A stretch of 64,000 nt of DNA from Spirosoma telluris. GTDB taxonomy: Bacteria; Bacteroidota; Bacteroidia; Cytophagales; Spirosomataceae. The notes beneath the pieces were generated by a model that searched no databases, was not told the origin of the DNA, and saw only the letters and a program-made list of their open reading frames with translations. Shown one piece after another: positions 27,780-36,939 of the stretch. The DNA lies in the NCBI GenBank assembly GCA_003259005.1, contig QLII01000001.1, forward strand, positions 6,377,001 through 6,441,000, in the 5' to 3' direction. How positions within the stretch are numbered: position 1 is the first letter of the stretch; the number at the start of each line of letters is the position of its first letter. Both the position numbers and the translations under genes were made by a program.

Positions 27780-30168
27780 ATGCGCTACCTACTTCTGCTG
27801 CTTGTTGCTTTTCTGTCAATAAATTGTAATTCTCAAACAATCCAGATGCCAGGCCTCCAGCAACCTGTTGAAATTATACGGGATCGCTGGGGCGTCAATC
27901 ATATTTACGCCAAAAACGAGCACGATTTATTTTTTGCACAGGGCTATTCAGCCGCTCAGGATCGGTTGTTTCAGTTAGAAATATGGCGTCGGCAAGCAAC
28001 GGGCACGGTTGCTGAATTACTGGGGCCACAGGAGATTAAACGAGACATTGGTACACGTCTATTTCAGTTCCGACCGAACGCAGGCCGAGGAGACATTACT
28101 AAGGAACTACTACATTATCATCCCCATGGCCCGCAGATCGTTGGTGCGTTTGTCCAGGGAATTAATGCCTATATCACTCAGATACTGAAAACACCTGAAA
28201 AGCTGCCTTTCGAGTTTAAGGTACTCAATACAAAACCAGCTTTCTGGACGCCTGAAGTTGTCATCAGCCGCCATCAGGGTTTACTAGGCAACGTCCGCGA
28301 TGAGTTGAACTATGGCCGACTGGTAAAATTGATTGGCCCCGAAAAACTCCGTGAACTGCAATGGTTTCACCCCGCATCGAGACCTACTGATCCCGACTTG
28401 ACTTTGCACGTAAACGGTGACGAGCTGTTTCAGCCCATCCTGGAGTTATACGAAGCCTTTCGCCTACCACTGAAGTTTAATGGCAACTTAACCAAAGCCG
28501 ACGAAGATGAAGCGAGCCGCTCCCATAACTCAGTAGATGACTGGTTCGAGACGGAGAAACAGTTCGTAGGCTCAAATAACTGGATTATTTCGGGCAAAAA
28601 ATCGGCGAGTGGGTATCCAATGCTGGCTAATGATCCACATCGGTCGCTATCAACGCCGTCGCTGCGGTATTGGGTTCATTTGCATGCGCCCGGCTGGAAT
28701 GCCATTGGTGCTGGAGAGCCAACCCTGCCGGGTATCTCAATCGGCCATAACGACTACGGAGCCTGGGCCTGACGATTTTTGAGACCGATAATGAAGATTT
28801 ATATGTGTATGATACCAACCCCGTCAACCCCAACCAATATCGCTACAAAGGCAAGGGAGCAACGGCTCACTGGGAAACCATGAAAACGCTCACCGAATCC
28901 ATTCCGGTGAAAGGAGGAGAGCCGGTTCGGGCTGAGTTGAAGTACACGCGCCACGGCCCTGTTGTGTTCGAGGATAAGCAGCATCATAAAGCCTATGCCG
29001 TTCGGGCGGGCTGGCTCGATACCGGTTGTGCGCCTTACTTGGCCAGTTTACGGATGAATCAGTCTAAAAACTGGGCGGAGTTTCGGAAGGCATGCAGCTA
29101 TAGCCGGGTTCCGGGGAGAACATGATCTGGTCGGATAAAACTGGAACGATTGGCTGGCAGGCCGTAGGACTGGCTCCCATACGGAAGAACTTCACGGGCC
29201 TGGTGCCGGTACCGGGCGATGGGCGATTTGAGTGGAGCGGTTATCTGCCTATTCAGCAACTTCCCAATAAGCTGAACCCGCCCGAAAGTTTCGTAGCGAC
29301 GGCCAATAACAACATGACGCCAGATGATTTTCCATACCGAGATGCTATCGGCTGGACATGGGCTTCGCCGAGCCGGGCGCACCGTATTGAAGAAGTGTTG
29401 AGCGATGGGAAACGAAAGAGCCTGGTAGACTTCATGGCCCTGCAAGCCGACTACCTGTCCATTCCTGCCCGAACGCTGGTGCCGTTACTGAAAAAACTCT
29501 CCTCTCCGGCAAATCGAACCGGGCAGGCAATGGATTACCTGCGTCAGTGGGATTATCGATTAGATCCCAACTCCGTGGCAGCTTCTCTTTATGTAGCCTG
29601 GGAAGGGCAGTTGAAACTAGCCATCTACCAGCAAAAAGTACCGAAAACTGCCCGACCTTATTTAATAAGCTTACCAACAAAACGGGTGTATGATGCGCTT
29701 CTTAGTGCAACCCCTGCTCGTGATAGTCTATTGCTATCGAGCATGGATCGTGCTGTTGCCGAACTTAGTAAGCGGCTAGGTGATGACATGAATAAGTGGG
29801 CGTATGGTCAGGCAAAGAACAAGCATATTACCCTAACGCATCCGCTTAGTAATCTGGTTGATAAAACGATGCGGAAGAAAATCAACCTGGGGCCATTGAT
29901 TCGGGGAGGCTACGCTGAAACCGTAAATGCAACGAGCGCCAATCTGAATCAAACGCACGGCGCATCGTTCCGAATTTTAGTGGACACCAAAGACTGGGAT
30001 CAAACGCTGGGAATCAACAGCCCCGGCCAGTCAGGTAATCCCGATAGCCCACACTACGGTGACCTGTTCCCAATCTGGGCCGAAAACAAATACTTCCCTG
30101 TCTATTTCTCAAAAGAAAAAGTGAAGTCTGTAGCCGAAGAAACCACCGTGTTGACGCCGATGAAGTAG
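27780..30168 (+). CDS. Penicillin acylase-family (Ntn-hydrolase) lipoprotein, frame broken twice
   Basis: A lipoprotein signal (FLSINCNSQ) is followed by the alpha chain (VEIIRDRWGVNHIYAKNEHD, FAQGYSAAQDRLFQLE). A linker precedes the beta chain, which starts at the catalytic Ser in VGSNNWIISGKKSASG. Breaks at GGG 28765-28767 (restored NDYGAWGLTIFET) and GGGG 29113-29116 (restored RVPGENMIWSDKTG) need one base each and give 796 aa, normal for the family. These self-processing enzymes hydrolyse amides such as acyl-homoserine lactones, beta-lactam side chains or N-acyl amino acids; the substrate is not readable from sequence. It would sit in the periplasm or outer leaflet. Confidence 0.88.
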
Positions 30169-30244
30169 CGCGGCCTTCCAGTCCGCATAGCCGAAGGATA
30201 AGTTGCAATTGAACTAGTCTATGCGGACAGGATGTCCGCGCTAC
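30165..30244. repeat. Inverted repeat between acylase and argS
   Basis: 26-bp arms (30165-30190, 30219-30244; three mismatches), containing GTAGCGCGG and GTCCGCATAG. It overlaps the acylase stop codon and ends 13 nt before the argS -7 box. Confidence 0.75.
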
Positions 30245-30256
30245 TTGTACATTTCG

Positions 30257-30264
30257 TACTTTTG
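30257..30264 (+). promoter_or_regulatory. Candidate -7 box of argS, close to the start codon
   Basis: TACTTTTG matches TAnnTTTG and ends 5 nt before the ATG at 30270. If used, transcription would begin at or next to the start codon, giving a leaderless or nearly leaderless message. No clear -33 box was found. Confidence 0.4.
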
Positions 30265-30269
30265 CAGTA

Positions 30270-32068
30270 ATGAATATTCAGTCAATACTAGAAACCGATA
30301 TTTTACGGTCAATCGCCGAACTCTATCCCGGCCATCCTGGAGTCGTACAACTTACGCCTACTAAAAAAGAGTTTGAAGGTCAATACACCTTTGTCACATT
30401 TCCATATACAAAAATTCTTCGACAATCACCTGTTCAAATTGGCCAGGCTATTGGTAGCTGGCTCGTTGAAAACAGTAAGCTAGTGAGCCATTTCAACGTT
30501 GTTCAGGGCTTTCTGAATATTAGTATTGCCGATTCGGCCTGGATCGACGTATTGAACGACATTGCCGCCAATCCGAATTTTGGTACGCTGGCTGCGAAGG
30601 AGCAATCGGTGATGGTTGAGTTTTCGTCGCCGAATACCAACAAACCCCTGCACCTTGGGCACCTGCGCAACAATTTCCTGGGCGATTCGGTCAGTCGGAT
30701 TCTGGATGCAAACGGCTACGATGTGGTGAAAACCTGTATCGTCAACGACCGGGGCGTTCATATCTGCAAGTCCATGCTGGCCTACAAGCTGTTTGGCACC
30801 GATGCGTCGGGCCGTGGTGAAACGCCTGAGTCCGCCGGAATGAAGGGTGACCACCTGATTGGGAAATACTATGTGCTTTTCGATAAAGCCTACAAAGCGC
30901 AGATCGAAGAGATGGTAAGCCAGGGGACACCGAAAGAAGAAGCTGAGAAGAAGGCTCCCTTATGCTCGACGTGCAGCAGATGCTTCGGCTTTGGGAACAG
31001 GGAGACCCTGAAACCGTGGCGCTCTGGAGCCAGCTCAATGCCTGGGTTTATACCGGTTTCGATGCTACGTATAAGAGCATTGGTGTTAGTTTCGACAAAA
31101 CCTATTACGAATCGAACACCTATCTGTTAGGTAAGGAAATCGTTGAAGAAGGACTTCAGAAGGGCGTTTTCTTCCGGAAAGATGATAGTTCGGTCTGGAT
31201 TGATCTCACCGAGGAAGGCCTGGATCAAAAACTGGTTATGCGTTCCGATGGGACTTCGGTCTACATGACGCAGGACCTGGGCACGACCGATCTGAAGTTC
31301 CAGGATTTCCATAATGATCGCCAGATTTGGGTGGTGGGTAATGAGCAGGATTACCATTTCAATGTACTGTTCGCCATTCTTCGCAAATTAGGCCGGGCAT
31401 ATGCCGATGGCTTATACCACCTTTCCTACGGCATGGTCGACTTGCCAACGGGTAAAATGAAATCTCGTGAAGGCACAGTTGTCGATGCTGACGATCTGAT
31501 CCAGGAAACTGTCGAAGCCGCTTCCACGGCTGCCGATGAGGCTGCCAAGGGAAAACTGGAGGAGTTCAGTTCAGATGAAAAAGCCGCACTTTTCCAGATG
31601 TTGGGCTTAGGGGCATTGAAATACTATCTGCTGAAAGTTGATCCACAAAAACGGATGCAGTTCAACCCTGCCGAATCGGTGGATCTGCATGGGAATACGG
31701 GTCCCTATATTCAGTACGTTCATGCCCGGATTCGCTCGATTTTGCGGAAAGCTGTGGAACTGAATGTAGCCTTGGAGGGTCCGGTATCAGCAATACAACT
31801 GGATGTGATCGAACAGCAGTTAGTCTTTTTGTTGAGTCAATATCCGCAACGGGTGGCCGAGGCCGGAACAGCCTATGCGCCTTCCTATATTGCCCAGTAT
31901 GTCTATGAATTGGCGAAGACATTTAATCAGTTTTATGATAAGCTGTCGATCCTGAAAGAAACCGATCCAATTAAATTACATACCCGTCTTGTATTATCAA
32001 AAGCAGTCGGTGAAACTATTCAGAAGGCAATGGGTTTATTGGGCATAGAGGTACCTGAAAAAATGTAG
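30270..32068 (+). CDS. argS: Arginyl-tRNA synthetase, frame broken once
   Basis: Class I arginyl-tRNA synthetase: N-terminal domain, then VEFSSPNTNKPLHLGHLRNN (HIGH-like HLGH), the KMKSREGTVVDADD signature (KMSKS equivalent), GNTGPYIQYVHARIRSI and a C-terminal anticodon domain ending ALG-like LLGIEVPEKM. The frame breaks near the CCC run 30957-30959; one added C gives KKAPLMLDVQQMLRLWEQGD and 599 aa. A real disruption of this normally essential gene is implausible, which argues that this and the other breaks are sequence errors. No second arginyl synthetase is seen here. Confidence 0.96.
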
Positions 32069-32138
32069 TTTAAGTTGTTCAGGTTCAGTCCAAATACGTT
32101 CCTTTGCCAAAAATTTCTACAAACACGTCAAACTAACC

Positions 32139-32756
32139 ATGAAAAAGAATCTCATCGTTTCCCTGATCGCGGTTGCGGTCGTTTTTACACTCACTAGTTT
32201 TATGTCATTACCCCAGCTAGTAAAAGCTATTTTTGGAGGCAACAAGGCTATTTCGGCACCAGCCAACGTAGCTGCTCCAACAAAAAGCCTGTATGATTTT
32301 ACGGTAAATTCGCTTGAAGGCAAACCCGTAGCCCTGAAAGCCTACAAAGGCAAAAAAGTTGTTATTCTGAACGTTGCGTCAAAATGCGGCTTCACTCCTC
32401 AATATGCTGACTGGGAAAAATTCTACAAAGAGCACGGCGATAAAGTAGTTGTTCTAGGCTTCCCAGCTAACAACTTCAAAAGTCAGGAGCCCGGCAGCAG
32501 CGAAGAAATTGCTGAGTTCTGCAAAAAGAATTATGGCGTAACCTTCCCGATGTTTGAGAAAGTATCGGTATTGGGCGACGATCAGGCTCCTCTATACAAA
32601 TGGCTGACAACCAAGTCGATGAACGGCTGGAATGAGCAAGCTCCCACCTGGAACTTCTGCAAATACGTCATCAACGAAAAAGGTGAACTGACCAACTTCT
32701 TCGGCTCGAAAGTGAAGCCGGAAGACGAAGAGTTTAAGAAAGCAATTGGTATTTAG
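32139..32756 (+). CDS. Cysteine-type glutathione peroxidase family protein
   Basis: 205 aa: an N-terminal hydrophobic segment of about 30 residues, a thioredoxin-fold domain with the peroxidatic Cys in NVASKCGFTPQYADWEKF, the FPANNFKSQEPGS motif and TWNFCKYVINEKGE. Bacterial homologues reduce lipid or hydrogen peroxides, usually with thioredoxin rather than glutathione. The leading segment suggests export or membrane anchoring. It follows argS by 70 nt and is separated from menA by a palindrome. Confidence 0.92.
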   Translation: MKKNLIVSLIAVAVVFTLTSFMSLPQLVKAIFGGNKAISAPANVAAPTKSLYDFTVNSLEGKPVALKAYKGKKVVILNVASKCGFTPQYADWEKFYKEHGDKVVVLGFPANNFKSQEPGSSEEIAEFCKKNYGVTFPMFEKVSVLGDDQAPLYKWLTTKSMNGWNEQAPTWNFCKYVINEKGELTNFFGSKVKPEDEEFKKAIGI

Positions 32757-32836
32757 TGTAAAATGAATAATGAATAATGGATAATGATAGGATCGGCTGA
32801 TTTCCGACCAAATCATTATCCATTATTCATTTTACA
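32757..32836. repeat. Inverted repeat between gpx-like gene and menA
   Basis: Arms built from GTAAAATGAATAATG and GGATAATGA (left about 32757-32787, right about 32812-32836). It belongs to the same family as 52281-52394. Confidence 0.7.
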
Positions 32837-32845
32837 TTATCCATT

Positions 32846-33739
32846 ATGAAAAGTTGGATTGCGGCTGCCCGGCCACGTACCTTACCGCTGTCGTTAGCCA
32901 GCATTATTCTCGGAAGTTTTCTGGCTTCTGCCGATCATCAGTTTAGCTGGCCGATTGCACTGCTGGCTGCGTTAACGACTATTTTTCTTCAAGTCCTGTC
33001 CAACTTCGCCAATGACTATGGCGATGCTGTGTCCGGTAAAGACACTGAACTTCGTGTTGGACCACGGCGGGCCGTTGCCACTGGCGACATTACCAAAGAA
33101 GCAATGATGCGCGGTATTGTACTGATGTCGGTACTGTCGCTTGTGAGTGGGATTGGCCTGCTCTTTCTGGCTTTTTATAACGCTGGAGCCAAAATTTTCT
33201 GGTTTTTCCTGATGTTAGGCCTGCTTAGTATTGCAGCTGCCATTGGCTACACAAACGGCAAACGCCCGTATGGGTACGCTGGCTTTGGCGATATTGCCGT
33301 TTTAATTTTCTTTGGTTGGGTGGGCGTACTGGGAACGTATTTTCTGCACACGCTTACGTTCAGTGCTATTCTACTTTTGCCCGCCACCAGCGTTGGTCTG
33401 TTTGCCACAGGCGTGCTGAATGTCAATAACATCCGCGACATTGAAACAGATACCATGACCGGTAAACGCTCTATTCCAGCACGGCTGGGATTGCCGCTGG
33501 CCATTCGGTATCATTGGGGATTGCTCCTAACCGGAATGTTCTGTGCCGTTGCTTACTCATTTCTGACAGGGGCCAACTGGTTTAGCTACGTGTATATATT
33601 GGCGTTCCCACTGTTTATCCTGAATGGTCGGGCTGTTGCCACGCACAAACAACCCGCCGAACTCAACGCCCGACTCGGGCAGCTTGCCCTGACAACCTTA
33701 TTATTTGTGTTGCTATTTGGGGTAGGTCAGGTATTGTAA
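32846..33739 (+). CDS. menA: 1,4-dihydroxy-2-naphthoate polyprenyltransferase
   Basis: A 297-aa UbiA-superfamily membrane protein with about eight or nine helices. The first Asp-rich motif is in LSNFANDYGDAVSGKDTE, the second in NVNNIRDIETDTMTGKRSIP. The start MKSWIAAARPRTLPLSLASI is typical of MenA. It attaches the polyprenyl tail to 1,4-dihydroxy-2-naphthoate in the membrane, making demethylmenaquinone, the substrate of the UbiE encoded at 26746. Other men genes are not in the window. Confidence 0.95.
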   Translation: MKSWIAAARPRTLPLSLASIILGSFLASADHQFSWPIALLAALTTIFLQVLSNFANDYGDAVSGKDTELRVGPRRAVATGDITKEAMMRGIVLMSVLSLVSGIGLLFLAFYNAGAKIFWFFLMLGLLSIAAAIGYTNGKRPYGYAGFGDIAVLIFFGWVGVLGTYFLHTLTFSAILLLPATSVGLFATGVLNVNNIRDIETDTMTGKRSIPARLGLPLAIRYHWGLLLTGMFCAVAYSFLTGANWFSYVYILAFPLFILNGRAVATHKQPAELNARLGQLALTTLLFVLLFGVGQVL

Positions 33740-33741
33740 AT

Positions 33742-33838
33742 AAGTCAGGAGGGCCATTTAGAGTCAGAGATAGTCAGGCAATTGGTTTGGGGCAATAACT
33801 AACCACAAATGACTACTTTTGACTATACCTGACCTCTT
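33742..33838. repeat. Weak inverted repeat between convergent menA and phosphatase genes
   Basis: Repeated AGTCAGG/CCTGAC-like words face each other across this convergent gap (for example GTCAGG at the left and CCTGACCT at the right). The pairing is imperfect. It probably serves as a bidirectional terminator region. Confidence 0.4.
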
Positions 33839-33840
33839 CC

Positions 33841-36165
33841 TTATTGGCGCACCACCTTTCGAGTTACCTTATTTTGTCCGGCCTGGATGGTAAGTAGATA
33901 GATCCCAGTTGTATGTGGCATCGAAATCGTTTCGTTCACGGATGAAGTCTGACCGAACTGCTTGTGAAATACCGTACGGCCGTTCACATCCTGAAGGCTC
34001 ATAGTTACTTCTTTTTTCTGGGTCGTAGTCAGTTCTACATACACGACCTCATGTGTCGGATTTGGATAAACACGGAGGTGCCCGCCCGAAAACTCTTCTT
34101 CGGCGGTGGGCAGAAGGACGGTGATCGAAGCCTGACCTGAAGCGCTGCCTTTGCCACAACTATTCTCCACGCTCGCTACCGTGTAAACGATGGACTTGGT
34201 TGGCTGAACCGTCAGGACAGTTGGGGTTGAATTGCCAGAAAAAGCCGTACCGTCAGATAGTGTACCTTTCCAGGGAGCATCGCCCGTGAAACTGAGCGAG
34301 AGGTCTACAGGTTGCCCCTGCAATACACTGGTTGAGCCGGATAGGGTCGCTGTTGGCAAGGGTTTAACCGCAAAGCCATCGCTGGCAATAAGCTGGGCGT
34401 ATGGAATACCGCGTGGCCTTACCCGTAGCCGATAGCCCGCACCGGGCGCTAAGCTGGCTGGAATCGTCGCATTCAAGGTAGTTAATGAGCCCGAGCCAAC
34501 AATCTTTTCTGTATCAAAATTGCCGGATGCATCTGACAAAAGAACGTCATACTGCCAGCTAGCGGCTTTACTGGTATTTTCGGACGTAGCCGTAACGGTG
34601 ACGGTACTGCCCACACAAACGGATGCAGTCACGGATGCCTTAGCCGTTAGTTTGGGTGGTTGCTGCACGGTAACCGTAAACTGGTCGGACAGGCACTGTT
34701 GATTATCGTTGACAACGACCGGAAACGTGCCGGACTTATCCGCCACGTAGCGAATGGAACGACTGGTTTGCCCACCCGACCATTGGTAGTCGCCTACCCA
34801 TGAGGCAGAAAACGCAAGCGTATCGGCATATTCGGCTGTGAACGAAGTGGCTTTATTCACGTTTTTCATGATCGTGAATCTGTCCTGTACGGAACCGTCG
34901 GACATCACCAATTGAGCATCCAGACGATTGTCGTTCACATCCAGTAGCATCGACCCGCCCACCGTTGTGTTGTTGTAAACCGTAGCTGGATGCGGAAAAT
35001 CGGGCGATTGCCCTCCCAATTGGCCACCCGACCCATTGACAACATACACCGTACCTTCCCCTTTTGTTAAAATAGGGCAGGAGTTCGGCGAGCCATCATA
35101 GCGTGCTGTTGTCGCTTCGACCACATGCTGGCCTTTATCATAGGTGTTTGCCAAACCACGTAACCCTTTAATCCGATACGTCCGCTCATAGCCGTGACTA
35201 TGTCCATTCAGGACTAAATCCACACCGTAGTGCTCCAGAATCGGGGTTAGGTTTTCGCGAATAAGCTTCATTGACAACTCTGTGTCTGAGTTGTGGCCAC
35301 CCTTGCTATAAGGCGGATGGTGGAAAATGACGATTGTCCAGGGGAGCTTATTAGCCGCCAGGTCACTTTTGAGCCATTTTACCTGTGTAGAAGTCGTATC
35401 ATAAAGGCGATATTGCCCGTCTGAGCGGCCCTGCGAATCCAGTGAAATTAAATGGACGTTGCCGTAATTGGCTGAATAGTAGGATTTTGAATTTGATGGT
35501 ACACCTCCTGCTTCGCCCTGCTGTGGGAAGGAAAACAGATTGTAATAGGCCGTATTGAAGTTCGTTTCGCTATCGCCATAATCGTGATTGCCGGGCGTAA
35601 TAAACAGGGGTGTATTCCGGAGCGTAGCTGCGTAAACAGGAAAGACTAATCGCTGGTATTCTTCTTCGAACCCAAACGAATAAGCGTTATCGCCCAACCA
35701 TAACCATAAGTCGGCAGGGCGGTTTGCGGTAGCGTTTCTATAGGCTTGATAAACGTTTGTCTGATTGTTGGTGCCACTCCCAAAGTCGCCTAATACCCAC
35801 ATCCGAAATGGATGAGTACCGCCCGCTGGCAGAGCTGTTTTAACGTAATAATCTGGCCCTGATGCGAGCTGGGTATCCTCATAGCCAATGGCATAGGCAT
35901 AACGGGTTGCCGGTTGCAGGCCGTTGATTGTCAGTATATGTTCAAGAGTAGGCTGCGTTTCGCGAACATCTTTTGTCAATTGGTTGGCAGATAGGCCAAA
36001 CCAGACCCTGCCTGTTGTGGGCTGATCTGTGCGCCAGCGAACAACTACCGAGTTTGGTGTAAGCACCTGTAAATAAGGGCCTCGTACAATAGTAGGTGCC
36101 TGAGCAACCGTTTTCTGTACAACAAAGAAAAGAAAAACGATAGCGAGTAGACGGATAGCCTTCAT
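33841..36165 (-). CDS. Purple acid phosphatase-like metallophosphoesterase with type IX sorting domain
   Basis: 774 aa: signal peptide (FFVVQKTVAQAP), a fibronectin-like purple acid phosphatase N-domain (VVRWRTDQPTTGRVWFG), then the metal-binding motifs LGDFGSG, LGDNAYS, TPGNHDYGD, FHHPPYSKGGH and NGHSHGYERT. Ig-like modules follow, then a sorting domain (RVYPNPTHEVVYVEL to TTGIYLLTIQ). It should be a secreted or surface phosphatase releasing phosphate from organic esters. A 9-bp palindrome (36166-36174 with 36182-36190) sits directly before the start codon. Confidence 0.92.
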   Translation of the reverse strand: MKAIRLLAIVFLFFVVQKTVAQAPTIVRGPYLQVLTPNSVVVRWRTDQPTTGRVWFGLSANQLTKDVRETQPTLEHILTINGLQPATRYAYAIGYEDTQLASGPDYYVKTALPAGGTHPFRMWVLGDFGSGTNNQTNVYQAYRNATANRPADLWLWLGDNAYSFGFEEEYQRLVFPVYAATLRNTPLFITPGNHDYGDSETNFNTAYYNLFSFPQQGEAGGVPSNSKSYYSANYGNVHLISLDSQGRSDGQYRLYDTTSTQVKWLKSDLAANKLPWTIVIFHHPPYSKGGHNSDTELSMKLIRENLTPILEHYGVDLVLNGHSHGYERTYRIKGLRGLANTYDKGQHVVEATTARYDGSPNSCPILTKGEGTVYVVNGSGGQLGGQSPDFPHPATVYNNTTVGGSMLLDVNDNRLDAQLVMSDGSVQDRFTIMKNVNKATSFTAEYADTLAFSASWVGDYQWSGGQTSRSIRYVADKSGTFPVVVNDNQQCLSDQFTVTVQQPPKLTAKASVTASVCVGSTVTVTATSENTSKAASWQYDVLLSDASGNFDTEKIVGSGSLTTLNATIPASLAPGAGYRLRVRPRGIPYAQLIASDGFAVKPLPTATLSGSTSVLQGQPVDLSLSFTGDAPWKGTLSDGTAFSGNSTPTVLTVQPTKSIVYTVASVENSCGKGSASGQASITVLLPTAEEEFSGGHLRVYPNPTHEVVYVELTTTQKKEVTMSLQDVNGRTVFHKQFGQTSSVNETISMPHTTGIYLLTIQAGQNKVTRKVVRQ

Positions 36166-36190
36166 ACGGTGAACTATGGGGGTTCACCGT
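36166..36190. promoter_or_regulatory. Small palindrome abutting the phosphatase start codon
   Basis: ACGGTGAAC at 36166-36174 faces GTTCACCGT at 36182-36190 with a 7-nt loop. It would be a hairpin at the ribosome entry site, or a repressor site. Confidence 0.35.
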
Positions 36191-36257
36191 AAAATTACAT
36201 CTGCCAGCCGACAATTCCACGAACAGGCATAATTTGGTAACAATCAGACAATTGCCA

Positions 36258-36656
36258 TTAGGCGTTGTACAAGGACTGATGCATCTTCAATAAACTCTTT
36301 ACAGGCCAGTCACTTTGATTGTAGGACTCCAGCTGAGCGGTCTTTACCATTAATTTACGCTCAGTCCGTCGACGTTCTTCGGCAGGTAGCTTTTTCAGGG
36401 TGGCAGGCAATTCATGGAGTACCTGATTTAATTGGACGCAGGCAGTGACGGGCAACGTAAAATGGGCAGCCAATCGCTCAACATCTGATAATTTCCAGAG
36501 ATCGGGTTTGCTGCGTCGGTTGCGGATGGCGTTTCCACTCAAACCTACCGCTATGCCTAATTGCTCGTCATTGAGCGAACACTCACGTAAACGCCACATG
36601 ACGGCCTGATAATTATTAACAAATGAGTGTAATGTAGTCCGTAAATAGTCTATCAA
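36258..36656 (-). CDS. Hypothetical protein with possible helix-turn-helix
   Basis: 132 aa. Residues of about 27-65 (SLNDEQLGIAVGLSGNAIRN, then DVERLAAHFTLP) look like a Xre-type helix-turn-helix. A charged helical region follows (LPAEERRRTERKLMVK). No partner gene is obvious: the phosphatase gene lies downstream and ileS upstream on the same strand. It could be a small DNA-binding regulator; the family is not recognised. Confidence 0.6.
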   Translation of the reverse strand: MIDYLRTTLHSFVNNYQAVMWRLRECSLNDEQLGIAVGLSGNAIRNRRSKPDLWKLSDVERLAAHFTLPVTACVQLNQVLHELPATLKKLPAEERRRTERKLMVKTAQLESYNQSDWPVKSLLKMHQSLYNA

Positions 36657-36877
36657 TGTCGTAAGATTTTTTAGGTGAATGCAGCTAATTAAATCAAGCT
36701 AATGTTCATTGAATGGGCTAGGATGTGAGTATGGCTGAGCCCGCTTCAACTAATGGCAGCAAGGGGTATTTAAACAGCATATCAACTACTTACTCAGACT
36801 AGGATATGCAACATTCGTGCCGTTGTGTAGTTATTTTTCCGGATTAGGTAAAATTCGCGTGCCAGAAAAAATCAATT

Positions 36878-36923
36878 TAAACGCCAAAAGGCACCCTCAA
36901 TCGAAGGTGCCTTTTGGCGTTTA
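36878..36923. terminator. ileS terminator
   Basis: Perfect 18-bp arms (36878-36895 and 36906-36923; contains AACGCCAAAAGGCACC) with a 10-nt loop, followed on the minus strand by AATTGATTTTTT. It lies 16 nt past the ileS stop. The 36657-36877 stretch beyond it shows no gene. Confidence 0.85.
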
Positions 36924-36939
36924 ACTAACCTATAAACGA

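Noticed and set aside
30270..32068. Programmed frameshift or split arginyl-tRNA synthetase
   Set aside because: No slippery heptamer or downstream structure is needed to explain it; the same +1 repair in a C run is seen in many unrelated genes, so a base error is simpler.
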